Numbered from the stretch's first letter, positions 22,131-33,024 are shown. The stretch is DNA of 64,000 nt from Oasisia sp. SBJ-2009 (GCA_964017155.1 OZ024867.1:26735109-26799108); one strand, 5' to 3'. The notes: a model not told the origin generated them from the letters alone. Made by a program: numbers and translations.

Positions 22131-24399
22131 TAGTGCTGGTTCGATATTCGATATATCGAAGTATCGCGATACTTGCGAAAGTTCGATACCGATATTTAGT
22201 GGTATCGCGATACTTCGATATTTTGGTATCGAACGCCCACTGTTCGATACCTTCGATACCTTCGATACTTTTGATACCTTCGATACCTTCGATACTTTTG
22301 ATACCTTCGATACCTTCGATATTTCGATACCTTCGATACCTTCGATACCTTCGATACCTTCGATACCTTCGATACCTTCGATACCTTCGATACCTTCGAT
22401 ACCTTCGATACCTTCGATACCTTCGATACCTTCGATACCTTCGATACCTTCGATACCTTCGATACCTTCGATACTTTCGATATTTCGATACTTGACATCG
22501 AGTCCATTCGACGACGTCGACTCGATGCGAAGCCGAAGGTGCAACATCGTTGTTGATGACGACGTTGTTTACGGTATAGCGCTTCGCAGCCTAAATTGAC
22601 TTAGGCGTGGTTGTTTAAAAAAAAATATATAACATAAAATGTGAATTTTTTCTAAAACTTTATTGTAGAATTAGTCTGTATAATAACTGTTTTCTGTGTG
22701 CGATCTTAGCCTAGGCCAGACTTCGGTTAGCCTTGTTACCCAAACCAAGGTTCGTACGTAACGTTCTCGTTTGGTGGCAGTACAGTGCCATCTTTCTCCC
22801 TACTTTACTTACTGTTACGCGTACAAAAATACATTTCCTATAGTATTTTTATATAAACTAGTTTAATAATAATATTATTAATATAAATAATTATTCGAGC
22901 GTGATGCAGAGGCTTTGTTTATCCGAGTTCCGTTTGGTGGCGCCACCAGTTGCCGTACACGACACCCACAACCAAAGCAAACGACAACAAGTCGCAACAT
23001 TCGTCGCTAAATTGGCAGTTTTCCAACAAAGAGTGTCTGCTATGCTAGAAGCGTCTCAAATATAGCGGGGAAATACATCGAATTTGACGAAACATATCAC
23101 CAATCAAGAAGCTATCAAAACATGATGATCAACTTTCATCGTATGGCACGTCGGCATCGTCGTGGACAACGTCGCATTGCCAGGCATTGACTCGAGAACG
23201 TGTTCTATCGAAATATTCGACAATGAGTTACAGTCTAGTTACAGTCGAAGCGAATCGCGATCGGATTGCCGAATCTACTAAGTAACTGCGGCCACATCGC
23301 CAAGAAGTGACATGCACAACGTGACTGATTAACGATGACGATTCGCTTACTGCATCTGCTGTCACTGTGACACTGGCACTGGCCAAACAAGTTCACCACT
23401 GGTAGAGGCAGAGCCAGAGGTAGAGGAAGAAACTGACCTGTTCTTGAAAACAGTTGCAAAAACAATTATGGGGCTTGTTATGTGTACTTGATAACATGGT
23501 AATTTAAGTTTTTTATTAAAAAATATTGGTGTGAACTGTGAAGTACAATTGTAATTTTTATTAATATTTTTTCTATTTTAATTAGTGTTATTTTAGTGTA
23601 CTCGTCTATACAATTTTGATGTTAAATCACAATTATCTTTACAATACAAATAATAATAAAAAAAGTTATAACAGTGAGTGTTTAGCTGTGCTGGCAGTGG
23701 CACTATTATAAGTGATAGGTGTGTTTGTATAACAATATATTATTTGTATGTTATGTTTCAGCTGTATTTGTTGAAAGTAACTTTAGGAGACACATTGAAT
23801 TGAAATTAAGCTGCTATATTATAGTGTATTTAAAAACAGCTGGGGTGAAGTACTGTTAATAATTTAAAATAATTCAGTGCAATTGATTTGTCATTATATA
23901 TTTTATTGCAGTTTATCTTTATTGTTTTAATACTATATTACAGTTCTCTTTTAGTTTTACAACAGTAATCAATTATATTGAAACTGTTGTTTGTTTACTT
24001 ACATAAAATGAAAATTACATATTAATCATTGTTTGCATGACTAAAATTATCACATAATTCCCTACAAGTGAAAAATGTGTGTTTCTGTGGCATTAGTCTA
24101 AGTGGACAGTAGTCTGTTTCTTTGGAGATCTCTACTGTACTGAATTACACTTACAAGGTAAATTTTGAGTATCAAATAAAATTCTGGTATCGATTGATAT
24201 CGAAGAATTCTGGTATCGAACCAGCAATATACCGATCGGTATTGAAGAATTCTGGTATTGAACCAGCACTACTTCTGTTGCATACTGTGTTTCTACTGGG
24301 AACTGGGTTCTATGTGAATATTAGACTAACAACGTAAGTATCGAACAAAATTCAGGTATCGATCGGTATCGAACAAAACCTGGTATCGAACCAGCACTA
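22131..24399 (+). mobile_element. hAT-like DNA transposon inserted into copy A
   Basis: The ends are perfect 16-bp inverted repeats, TAGTGCTGGTTCGATA at 22131-22146 and its complement at 24384-24399. The host 8-mer ATGGTAGC occurs on both sides (22123-22130 and 24400-24407). The 8-bp duplication and the TAG-G type terminus are those of hAT transposons. Removing the element and one ATGGTAGC rejoins the host reading frame exactly (FKNRIMVAALKPLQEKHS). No transposase frame is visible in 2269 bp, so it is a non-autonomous derivative. The right 220 bp contain two or three repeats of its subterminal GGTATCGAACCAGCA motif (near 24205, 24255 and 24382). Confidence 0.88.
22243..22492 (+). repeat. 9-bp minisatellite (TTCGATACC)n
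   Basis: About 27 units of TTCGATACC, with occasional TTTGATACC and TTCGATATT variants. The unit equals the motif found just inside the hAT-like terminus (GGTTCGATA), so the array most likely arose from the element's own subterminal sequence. All frames stay open (FDT, SIP, RYL repeats), which carries no coding meaning. Confidence 0.93.
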
Positions 24400-24407
24400 A
24401 TGGTAGC

Positions 24408-24858
24408 TGCTCTGAAACCTCTGCAGGAGAAACACAGCACAGAAATCACTTGGAATGTCTTTGCCACATCACAGGGCAAGGGGCCTGTAGATGGTATCGG
24501 TGGTGCTGTCAAGCGTGTGGTGTGGAACTCTGTTAGAAGCAGAATGAACATTGTAAATAATGCTTCAAGTTTCACAAAAGCAGCTGGCACAAGCCATGTT
24601 AAAGTGGTCGAAGTAAAACCATGTGAGATTGATGAGATCAATAAAGCATTGGGTATAGAAGAGGTGTTCAAAGAAGCTGGTCAAATCCAAGGGATAGCTA
24701 GAGTGCACCATGTGGCCTACATAAATGGAAAAACAGTCCACCTCCCTCTAACATCAGATGGTGACTCTATGAGTGGGATGACAATGTGTCAACAATTTCT
24801 GTTAGAGACTGGTGTGTAGTCAAATACCAAGGTAACATGTACCCAGGAGAGGTTAAAG
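24408..24858 (+). pseudogene. Copy A, exon 2 continued: GKGPVDGIGG domain
   Basis: Directly after the second target-site copy the frame reads AALKPLQEKHSTEITWNVFA, then TSQGKGPVDGIGGAVKRVVW. A VEVKPCEIDEINKALGIEE region and IQGIARVHHVAYINGKTVHL follow. A one- or two-base shift near 24768 restores YEWDDNVSTISV and RDWCVVKYQGNMYPGEVK, ending at about 24858 before GTACT, a possible donor. This C-terminal half is characteristic of abundant, poorly named animal proteins that look like DDE transposase relatives. I do not assign a named superfamily. It is broken by the hAT-like insertion, by the upstream deletion and by this frameshift. Confidence 0.7.
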
Positions 24859-26422
24859 GTACTCAATCCACTCGTTTGCTAATCGCCAAACCGGTTCTTT
24901 TATTACCAGATGTGTAATGTGTTAATAGTTTAACTAGTATGCAGTCAGTTAATTTTTTAAATGCATACTTGTCATTTTATAACTGTAAAAAGAGAATCGC
25001 CGTTTCACCTGGTATAACTGGCGAAACAATCAGCAGCTGCCGACGCCCTGTGCTTTTTGGGTCACGTGTTTTATGCGAGATCGACTTACTACGGTACAAT
25101 AACAAATCGCACATGCTTTTGCGCGTCATGACTAAGATTGCAAGTCAAAGGCAGTGATTCTTCTATGAAGGTACGCATTAAGTGCATTAACGCAGTCAGC
25201 AACAAGAGCGAGTAGTCGGGGGCTAATTCACTCTTGTGAACGTTGACTCGACACGGATTCTCTAACTTGTAAGATTATAATAAATATAAGTCTGACAGTG
25301 TCACTAAAAAGGCAAGCCAGTTTGAGTTGACAGTCACCATCGATATCGCTCAGCATCACAACCTGTGTTGATATGTACCGGTATTGTATTTGATTACGCA
25401 GGATCTTGTTAATAAACTTAGTAATTGCGAAAGTACATATCCAGAGAGAATAGATGACGTGAGGGACGAAATTAAAAATAAAATTGACATGGAGGACTGG
25501 TAATAGCTAGGCTCTTGTCAGTCGGGCAAGAAACGTTGTATTTTAGGGGGAGCATCCGTTATCTCGTGCAACAGAATGTCAAACGGAGAATTATATTATA
25601 TTTCACAATTACTAAAACAGTGTTTTGCGACTCACATTTCAGTACTATTACTGAATGTTGTTGATTTCTATTATATATTATGCAAAATAATAAAAAATGT
25701 TATAACAGCGATGATTGATGGTGATGAATTTGTTCAATAAAAAATAAACATTAAAAATGTTGTGTGATAGGTGGCGTGGTTGTGGAAGTATCGTGAATAT
25801 ATCAACCGTGGGCTAAATATCGAAAATCGAACCAAAAAAAAAAAAATGTATATTCCCATCCCTATTTGCATCATCTACATCCATCTAAATTTGTCTGAAC
25901 ATTACCAGTTATTCAATAAGGTGAGATATATGTGATTTTAATATACTTAGTTAATGAATATGTATGTTCATGCATATAAACATTAATTACTGTTTATGAA
26001 ATGTTTCCAACATGCACATGTTAGATGTAACAGTATTGTTTGACAGGATAGGAGTTCAGTTTTAATATGTCTACTGGAGGTTGGGTTGATCTGAGTGATG
26101 CTTAGTTTGAATTACTAATACAAGTTGACATTATTACTAACTTAATAGGTTGCTGAGGCTGATTTCTTCATAATAGTAGTTAGCTACAGAAAGGTCCATG
26201 TCTGCATGAATTTCATGCTATACAAAATAAAAATTAATATTAATTAATTTTGGATTTTTTTTATTATTCACAAAAGCACTCTAGTGAATCACTTTATAAA
26301 CAATTTACAAGTTAACATGCACCAATATTATTTATTATCTGTGTGAGGGGAAAATTATTGTTGAGTTATCTTAACTAAGACATGTACCATTTAACACTGC
26401 CATTAGCTTTGCTAAAGCCGCT
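24859..26422. other. AT-rich spacer without a recognised gene
   Basis: No supported reading frame. Around 25780-25860 the sequence runs ATCGAAAATCGAACC, poly-A, then TATATTCCCATCCCTA, which resembles a hAT right end, but no matching left end is found. The remainder is AT-rich. Confidence 0.4.
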
Positions 26423-27125
26423 GCTAAGCTAGGAGAGCTATACCGCCAACTCCTCACCACAGAAAGTCTATCTATAGAAGGTTGTACGCCACTGAATGTG
26501 ATAACTCCTCACCACAGAAAGGCTATCTATAGAAGGTTGTATGCCACTGAATGTGATGAAATCCCATGTCCATCGTCAAGCAGTACCTTCAACATGTCAT
26601 CAGATCTGAGTGACGAAACTCTCAATAGAGTGACAGAATTTTATCAACGCGACGATATAAGCCGACAAGCTCCAGGGAGGAAAGATGCCACCAGTGTACG
26701 AATGGCTGATGGGACGAAAACAAAGTTGCAAACTCGACATCTGACATCATCAATAAAAGTAACCGATGGCATGGTCCAGGATGAATATCCTAACACCAAA
26801 GTGGGCAAAAGCAAATTTGTAGAAATGAGGTCACAACGTGTTGTCCTCAGCAACAAGCTTCCCTCTGTGACACGGCCTCTGAGGACTGCTGGGTCGGCAC
26901 ATGTAACATATGTGGGGCTCACCTCAAAGTAAGAAAATGTTATTCAGGATGAGAAGATTGCCTCCTTTGGAGAAATTGGTTTGGAGAAACGATGCTGACA
27001 ACAAGTTGTGCAAGGTGCTGGAAGATGGCACAACGGCAGACCTCACCAGACACAGACTCTCCATGCTGCCCCAGTTCACAAGTTTCAGTTCTGACATTAA
27101 TTTTCTATGTCTTACCTGTACTACG
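26423..27125 (+). pseudogene. Transposon-derived gene family copy B, central part
   Basis: The frame holds FNMSSDLSDETLNRVTEFYQ, then RDDISRQAPGRKDATSV and a KTKLQTRHLTSSIK block, followed by KVGKSKFVEMRSQRVVLSNK. This is the conserved block FY-x-DDISRxxPGKRD...KxLxxRHL...P-xKVGxSKFxxLRPxxV that precedes the DDE-like half in the same family. The frame stops at 26932. A GTCNICG-type cysteine segment, and then in another frame WRNDADNKLCKVLEDGTTAD with LTRHRLSMLPQF, continue the expected order to about 27120. The frames change at least twice. The GKGPVDGIGG half that should follow lies at 31606-32031, beyond two LINE insertions, so both pieces probably belong to one copy. Confidence 0.65.
26448..26557 (+). 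repeat. 55-bp tandem duplication
   Basis: Two nearly identical 55-bp units, each starting AACTCCTCACCACAGAAAG and ending CACTGAATGTGAT, with a few mismatches. It sits at the start of the copy B frame and adds residues there (IEGC.PLNV and IYRRLYATECD readings in different frames). Confidence 0.9.
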
Positions 27126-27263
27126 GGAAGGTTTAATTAAATAGATTGTGTTTACTGTTAAGTATTGTTGGATGCTTCTTTACACTGCAGATGTCTAAAA
27201 ATCAAACTAACATAACTACGGTGAGGAGGCGTTGGAGTACTTTTTCGTAAAGCATTCCAGCTC

Positions 27264-29873
27264 GTGTCACGTGTTAGTGTTGACACGTGCGCATCCGAAA
27301 CGCTTTCCGTTACTCTACGTAATGCCCGCATCGACTGCACAACCCGTGTTATTGTAATGTATAGACCGCCAAGTTCATGTTTTAAGACCTTCCTGGATGA
27401 TGTCTCTAAGGTATTGTTAATCGCTGCTGCTCACCCCACAGAAACGATCGTATGTGGTGACTTCAACACTAGATATAAAGATTCAACCTGCACTGACGCG
27501 ATTAACCTAGCAGATTTGCTCGACACATCCGGTTTTGTACAACATGTCAGTGGTGCTATTCACGAACGTGGTAACACACTAGACTTGATCATAACTGCTA
27601 AAACATCTAGTCTACTGGCAACACCTGTAAGCCCGACTACTCTGCTCACAGATCATTATGCGCTCGAGTGTGACCTTAACGTTGAAAAGCCTGAACGTCT
27701 GAAACGGCGAGTGCGTTATCGAAAGTTCGCGTCGATTGACAAGCGGGCTTTCACTGCTGACATCCGTGACGCATTCGCCATGACCTCCGGAACCACCGTT
27801 GAGTCCATCGACAACTACAACACCGCTATCGAGGCCATCGTCAACAAGCATGCGCCGGTAGTCACACGTGTCATCGCTGATCGTCCAAAGACCCCGTGGC
27901 ACACGGAAGAATTGTTCTGTGCGAAACGTGACCTCCGTCGCGCCGAACGCCGATGGCGAAAGACAAGACTCACTGACCACAGACAGATCTATACGACGCT
28001 TCGAGACAAATATCACCGCCATCTCGCTGCTACGAAGGCCAGTCACTTCTGTGCAGTTATAAGTGAGGCTGGACACAATATGAAAAAAATGTTCGGCGTC
28101 ACGAATGCACTGCTGGGCCGATCTGTACCAGCTCAGTTACCTGAGACATCTAATGACGTAGCTCTTGCTGGGACATTTCAACAGTTTTTCGTCGAGAAAA
28201 TCACTGACATACGTCATTCAATTGACTCGCGTGCCGTGACGACCACCACTTTTGATCGGCAGCCTTATGATGATTACCAACCTGCGCAACTCTGCGAATT
28301 TACGCCAGCAACGACTGCAGACATCAGACGGATCATTTTGCAGTCGTCTGCGAAATCCTGCACCCTCGACCCGATGCCAACGAGCCTGCTCAAAGAAAAC
28401 ATTGACATACTAGTACCGGTTTATACTGTCATCGTTAACTCGTCACTAGAATCCGGTATCGTACCTGCGGCCATGAAGCACGCAATTGTAACACCGATCC
28501 TGAAGAAACGCGGTCTCGACGTTAACTGTCTGACAAACAACCGTCCGATATCGAACTTAAGTTTTCTATCGAAAACACTAGAGCGGTACGTTGCCAGTGA
28601 ACTTCGCCACTACCTTGACACAAACGGCTTCAACGACCCATTTCAGAGCGCGTACCGGCCCAAACACAGCACAGAAACAGCGCTAGTGCGAATACATGAA
28701 GACCTGATACAGGCAGTGGATTCACGGCGTGGCGTACTGCTTGTGCTATTAGATCTCAGCGCAGCGTTTGACACGCTGGACCACAACACTCTCCCGCATC
28801 GTCTTCGTGCTATCGGACTAAACCAGACAGTGCTGGCTTGGTTTAGTTCATACTTAGTAGGTGGCACGAACGCAGTAAAGATACGCGAAGTTACATCTGC
28901 TCCGGTGATTACTCAACATGGTGTTCCACAGGGCTCGGTCCTTGGTCCACTACTATTTAACATTTACCTTTTACCTATTACGGACATCTTCGATCGCCAC
29001 CAGATCCGCTATCATATATACGCAGACGACACTCAATTGTACGCTGTGTGCCTGCCATCGAGTCACGCTGATGCACAACGAAAAATCGAGGAATGCGTGA
29101 GTGATATCAGACAGTGGCTGGATTACAACCACCTTCTTCTAAACGAGGCGAAGACCGAAGCAATCGTTTTTCGTTCCTCCGCTGTCCATTCGCCTTCCTC
29201 GTTGTCCACCATCTGTGTATGCGGGTCATCTATATCACTGTCGCTAACTGTTCGTGATATAGGCATTTTACTTGACAGCCGACTTGACATGTCAGCGCAA
29301 GTATCGAACGTCTGCCGTGCTGCATACTCAAATTTATTTTGTATTGCCAAAATACGAACAAGTCTGACAACTGGAGCATGCAAGACTCTCGTCCACGCCC
29401 TCGTCACATCACGGCTAGACTACGGAAACGCAGTCCTGTATGGCATCTCCGACCGCCTCTTGCACCGCCTTGAGTTGGTGCAGCGCTCGGCGGCCAGAGT
29501 ACTGCTGCGGCTCAGGCGCGGTGACCGGCGAAGCATGACGGCCGCATTGAAACAACTGCACTGGTTGCCCGTGAAGTATCGCATCGAGGATAAGATACTC
29601 GTCATTGTGTTTCGCGCCCTACACGAGCGGACGCCAGCGTACATTGCCTCGCTGATCACACCGTACGTGCCGTGTCGCGCCCTGCGAACTGCAGACCGCG
29701 CGTTGCTAGTGGTTCCTCGGCACAACCTCGAACGTTATGGACGCCGCTCATTCTCTCGTGCAGGACCAACTCTTTGGAACGCACTACCTGAGGACTTGCG
29801 TTCTACAGTCTGCATGAACAAGTTTAAAACACACCTTAAGACTTATTATTTCAAGATTGCTTTTAATGTCTAG
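27264..29873 (+). CDS. LINE ORF2 protein: partial endonuclease plus reverse transcriptase
   Basis: This is an open frame of 869 codons from ATG 27264. The frame is open and homologous already from 27225 (GGVGVLFRKAF), so the ATG is internal and the natural start is lost. Endonuclease remnants are VMYRPPSS, the VCGDFNTRYKD core (Asp and Asn of the active site) at residues 65-75, the NTLDLII strand and the TDHYAL His motif. RT blocks follow: RPISNLSFLSKTLER, FQSAYRPKHSTETAL, the LLDLSAAFDTLDH first catalytic Asp, [14 protein letters not shown], and HIYADDTQLY with the two Asp residues. After them come KTEAIVF, SRLDYGNAVLYG, LKQLHWLPVKYRIEDK and SRAGPTLWNALPEDLR. The protein nicks target DNA and copies its RNA there. 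No stop or frameshift is seen, so the copy is young, but the missing N-terminal third of the endonuclease makes it non-autonomous. Confidence 0.92.
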   Translation: MSRVSVDTCASETLSVTLRNARIDCTTRVIVMYRPPSSCFKTFLDDVSKVLLIAAAHPTETIVCGDFNTRYKDSTCTDAINLADLLDTSGFVQHVSGAIHERGNTLDLIITAKTSSLLATPVSPTTLLTDHYALECDLNVEKPERLKRRVRYRKFASIDKRAFTADIRDAFAMTSGTTVESIDNYNTAIEAIVNKHAPVVTRVIADRPKTPWHTEELFCAKRDLRRAERRWRKTRLTDHRQIYTTLRDKYHRHLAATKASHFCAVISEAGHNMKKMFGVTNALLGRSVPAQLPETSNDVALAGTFQQFFVEKITDIRHSIDSRAVTTTTFDRQPYDDYQPAQLCEFTPATTADIRRIILQSSAKSCTLDPMPTSLLKENIDILVPVYTVIVNSSLESGIVPAAMKHAIVTPILKKRGLDVNCLTNNRPISNLSFLSKTLERYVASELRHYLDTNGFNDPFQSAYRPKHSTETALVRIHEDLIQAVDSRRGVLLVLLDLSAAFDTLDHNTLPHRLRAIGLNQTVLAWFSSYLVGGTNAVKIREVTSAPVITQHGVPQGSVLGPLLFNIYLLPITDIFDRHQIRYHIYADDTQLYAVCLPSSHADAQRKIEECVSDIRQWLDYNHLLLNEAKTEAIVFRSSAVHSPSSLSTICVCGSSISLSLTVRDIGILLDSRLDMSAQVSNVCRAAYSNLFCIAKIRTSLTTGACKTLVHALVTSRLDYGNAVLYGISDRLLHRLELVQRSAARVLLRLRRGDRRSMTAALKQLHWLPVKYRIEDKILVIVFRALHERTPAYIASLITPYVPCRALRTADRALLVVPRHNLERYGRRSFSRAGPTLWNALPEDLRSTVCMNKFKTHLKTYYFKIAFNV

Positions 29874-29906
29874 TTTTTCTACACCTTTCATCCTTTTATA
29901 TTTTTA

Positions 29907-30299
29907 TTTATTTACTTATTTACTCTTAATTAGCTCAACCAGCATGTCATTTTAATTATTTATTAATTAATAGTTTACAAATTAACATATATTTGAGTTT
30001 TTGTTTTTTTATAATTACAATTGACACAACTATTATATTGCTGTAGTCATTTGTTAATAATTAAGTACTATGTATATTATTATATATTTATTTATTCTGC
30101 TACTTTATTTATTACTTATTTACTCTTAATTAGCTCAACCAGCATGTCATTTTAATTATTTATTAATTAATAGTTTACAAATTAACATATATTTGAGTTT
30201 TTAATAATTACAATTGACACAACTATTACATTGCTGTAGTCATTTGTTAAAAATTAAGTACTATGTATATTATTATATATTTATTTATTCTGCTACTTT
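29907..30299 (+). repeat. 200-bp tandem duplication in the LINE 3' UTR
   Basis: Two nearly identical units, each containing TTTACTCTTAATTAGCTCAAC (29920 and 30120) and ending in TATTTATTCTGCTACTTTAT. The second unit lacks a few bases of a T-run. It lies wholly within the UTR. Confidence 0.9.
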
Positions 30300-30551
30300 A
30301 TACACACATATATATGTATGTATATTTTCTTGACTACATTGACATATGATATAGACAACAACAATGCCATCTCTGTTTAATTTTAATTTCTCTTGTAGTT
30401 CTCTACAACACTGATTTAGACAAACGTTCTCATATGTTTTACTTGTACTTTTATTTTATTTATTTCTTAGGATGTTTTAATGTTGTAAACACTACCGAAC
30501 AGAGTTTGTACTTTGGATTTTAGTGTCTAAATAAAGTGTATTATTATTATT

Positions 30552-30947
30552 ACATAAAATATCACCCTAAGCAGGTTGAATTGACACATGTAATGTTGTA
30601 GTGAGGTTGTAATGTGAGTGACGTAACGTGAGTAACAATTTTTTTATCTGATTTGTCTCTGGTTACTAAACTAGGTTTTTTATTGAAATTAATTTAAATT
30701 TGTTATTATTCCAAAGCTCACATCTAAATAATGTATTAACAAATAGGTACTTTTATGGTAGGCTCAATATCTTTAGAAGAATTTACTGGCAAAGTTGAAG
30801 CAAAAACAGCAATGGTTTTTTCTTGTAACGCGATTGACTGAGCACTACTAACTTGTATGTAGGAACTAGAGAATGTAATATTTTGAATAACTATTTACAT
30901 GGTGTTGTAGTCACCTTGAGAAGAACAACATTCTCTGCCCAACATTC
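30552..30947. other. AT-rich spacer
   Basis: No gene or named repeat recognised between the LINE tail and the next RT fragment. Confidence 0.4.
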
Positions 30948-31571
30948 TCTAACTACAGACCAATATCCTTAACACCTGTGATTTCTAAACTTCTTGAACA
31001 CATAATCTATAGCCACATCATGAAACACCTTGAACAACATCACATCCTAACTGACCACCAACATGGGTTTCGTGCAAAAAGATCAACAGAAACTCAACTA
31101 ATTCAAACTATCCATGACATAAGCAAATCCCTTGACGAAAAGAAAACTGTAGACATGGCCATTCTAGACTTCACTAAAGCATTCGATAAAGTTCCACATA
31201 AAAGACTAATTCATAAGCTAAAATACTATGGCATCACAGGCCCAATATCATCATGGATAGAAAGCTTCCTTGCAGAAAGAACCCAACAGGTTGTAATAAA
31301 TGGATCAGCATCCACACCCATTCAAGTCACCTCAGGGGTACCACAGGGAACCGTACTGGGGCCCCTCTTTTTCCTACTATACATAAATGACCTACCCAAT
31401 AATCTCACTTCAAATGTTCGCCTTTTTGCAGATGACTGCCTACTACATCTACCAGTTAAATCAGACAATGACACTTCTCTCCTCAAACTCGAAGAATGGC
31501 AAAACACTTGGCTTATGAAATTCAATCCCACCAAATGCTTTACAATGACATTATATAATCAGACTAAATAA
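30948..31571 (+). pseudogene. Reverse transcriptase fragment of another LINE
   Basis: From 30948 the frame reads NYRPISLTPVISKLLEHIIY, then HQHGFRAKRSTETQLI and the AILDFTKAFDKVPHKRLIHK block with the first catalytic Asp. SSWIESFLAERTQQVV, SGVPQGTVLGPLFFLLYIND and RLFADDCLL follow, with the catalytic Asp pair, then LLKLEEWQNTWLMKFNPTKC. The match ends near 31550 before a fortuitous stop. The RT palm is complete and undamaged for about 200 codons, but both the 5' part and the thumb are missing. The motif wording (AILDFTKAFDKVPH, FADDCLL) differs from the L2-like elements above and is nearer to Jockey/CR1-like RTs. It sits between the halves of copy B. Confidence 0.85.
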
Positions 31572-31605
31572 ATTAACAAAAAACAAAAACTAATTGCACA
31601 CATCA

Positions 31606-32031
31606 GTAATAGATGGAAACAGCACCAAGTCAGTTTGTTCACTGCTGCATTTTGGCACTCTGGCGAACTGCACTCAAAGATTGTTGCATCAGATAACCTG
31701 ACATATTCTAAGGAGACACTTATGGTGTATGTCAGCCGGCTGCTTGATGACATCCCAGCAACAGTTAAGAGTGTCTCAATCTGGTCCGATGGACCGTCTT
31801 CACAATTCAAAAACCACTACATTGCAACGTCACTCCATGCACTCGAGAAGCACGGGATCAAGATTCTGTGGAACTTTTTTTGCAACTTCTCATGGAAAGG
31901 GTCCTGTTGATGGCATTGGGGGATCTGTCAAACGTCATGTGTGGACAGCTGTGAAGACCAGGAAGGTCATCGTGAATGATGCAGCATCATTTGTGCTGGC
32001 CTGCAATGCACCTGGAATTGCCCTTCAGTGA
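31606..32031 (+). pseudogene. Transposon-derived gene family copy B, DDE-like half
   Basis: The frame opens with WKQHQVSLFTAAFWHSGE and a KIVASDNLTYSKETL block. It continues with a VKSVSIWSDGPSSQFKNHYI motif and HALEKHGIKILWNFF. A run of seven T at 31875-31881, one more than the frame needs, shifts it by one base. In the next frame ATSHGKGPVDGIGGSVKRHV and KTRKVIVNDAASFVLAC follow to a stop near 32029. The acidic SDN and SDG residues are plausible metal ligands of a transposase-like core. A CACATCAG acceptor-like site precedes the segment at 31605. Apart from the one-base slip the copy is well preserved here, unlike copy A, where the SDG motif is deleted. Confidence 0.72.
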
Positions 32032-33024
32032 AATATGTGTTACTTTTGTTATGACAGTCACTCAAAGTCAGACGTGATTTTCATTGCATATCCAGCGTCA
32101 TTAACGACAAATTACAACAGTACGTACAATTTGAGTAATTAGTTAAATATAAACTGAATATCAAGAGTTATACGATTCAATTTGACTTGGAAACATTGTG
32201 TATCGTTGTTGTTACAATAATGGTGATCGTTTTTGCACACCATTGTTTTTTGGAACAGCCTATTTTCAATTAGTGCAGTTATCTCAGAAAAGCATGTGGA
32301 ACGATTGTATGTGCATAACCAGTAACCACGACCATTTATCTTTATCAATGCCAACTGTCACAGGCGTCTGGCAATCGACAGTAGGTAAACTGTGACCTAC
32401 AAAATTGGTATGCATATGTTTATGACGCTGGACACGCAGTGTAGCTTTAATTGAACACAATCGTTATCCATCGTCAGAAATTACAAAACAAGTACTCATA
32501 GGATTTTAAACATGCACCTACATGGACAATAATGATTATATTCATTTTTTATAGTTCGTATTGACACTTAATACGAACATATAACTGACTTGTGTTATCA
32601 ACAAACATGCCACATGTCTGTATCAAATTTATCTGGGAGTGTTCTCCCGCATTAAATTATTTACGTATCAGGATGCCCTTGTTGTACAAAGCAGCGTCAC
32701 TCGTAAGTCAGTGCAGAAACTTGTATTATTTAGTATTTTAAAGACTCAAGGTAGGTACTTGGAATGTACTTTACAGTTTCACAAGCACAACTGACTAATT
32801 ACAAGTACAAAAACAAAAACCTAAGTACAAATTCAAGTTCAAGTACTGAAAAATCCTATTAAATGAAAGTACAATAATTTGATCCGCCATTCTGATCATG
32901 TACAAGCACCTAAAAGTAAAATGGTATTAAACTACAAATACTTGATTCCAAGTTTCCAATGTGGTACGTACAAGAAGAAAATTAGAAAGAAGGCTTCCCT
33001 ACCTGTTGTCTTCCATCACACCAG
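32032..33024. other. Spacer, no gene recognised
   Basis: Reading frames are under 72 codons and not recognisable. Around 32750-32945 short CAAGTAC/GTACTTG motifs repeat in both directions, as in small MITE-like sequences, without a definable boundary. Confidence 0.4.

Larger units (their letters stand above)
27222..30551 (+). mobile_element. L2/CR1-group LINE, 5'-truncated, ORF2 otherwise open
   Basis: Homology starts at about 27225 inside the endonuclease domain and runs through a complete RT and C-terminal region to a stop at 29873. A 3' UTR of about 680 bp ends in GTCTAAATAAAGTGTATTATTATTATTA. The AATAAA signal and (ATT)n tail mark the true 3' end. It lies between the two halves of copy B and so inserted there. 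The RT C-terminal motifs resemble those of the element at 13119-14222, but the sequences differ clearly, so two LINE families are present. Confidence 0.88.

Noticed and set aside
22081..22599. 172- and 201-codon frames around the 9-bp repeat
   Set aside because: They are driven by the TTCGATACC array inside the hAT-like element and cross its boundary.
25780..25860. Right end of a second hAT-like element (TATATTCCCATCCCTA)
   Set aside because: No matching TAGGGATGGGAA-type left end or target duplication was found between 24859 and 25780.
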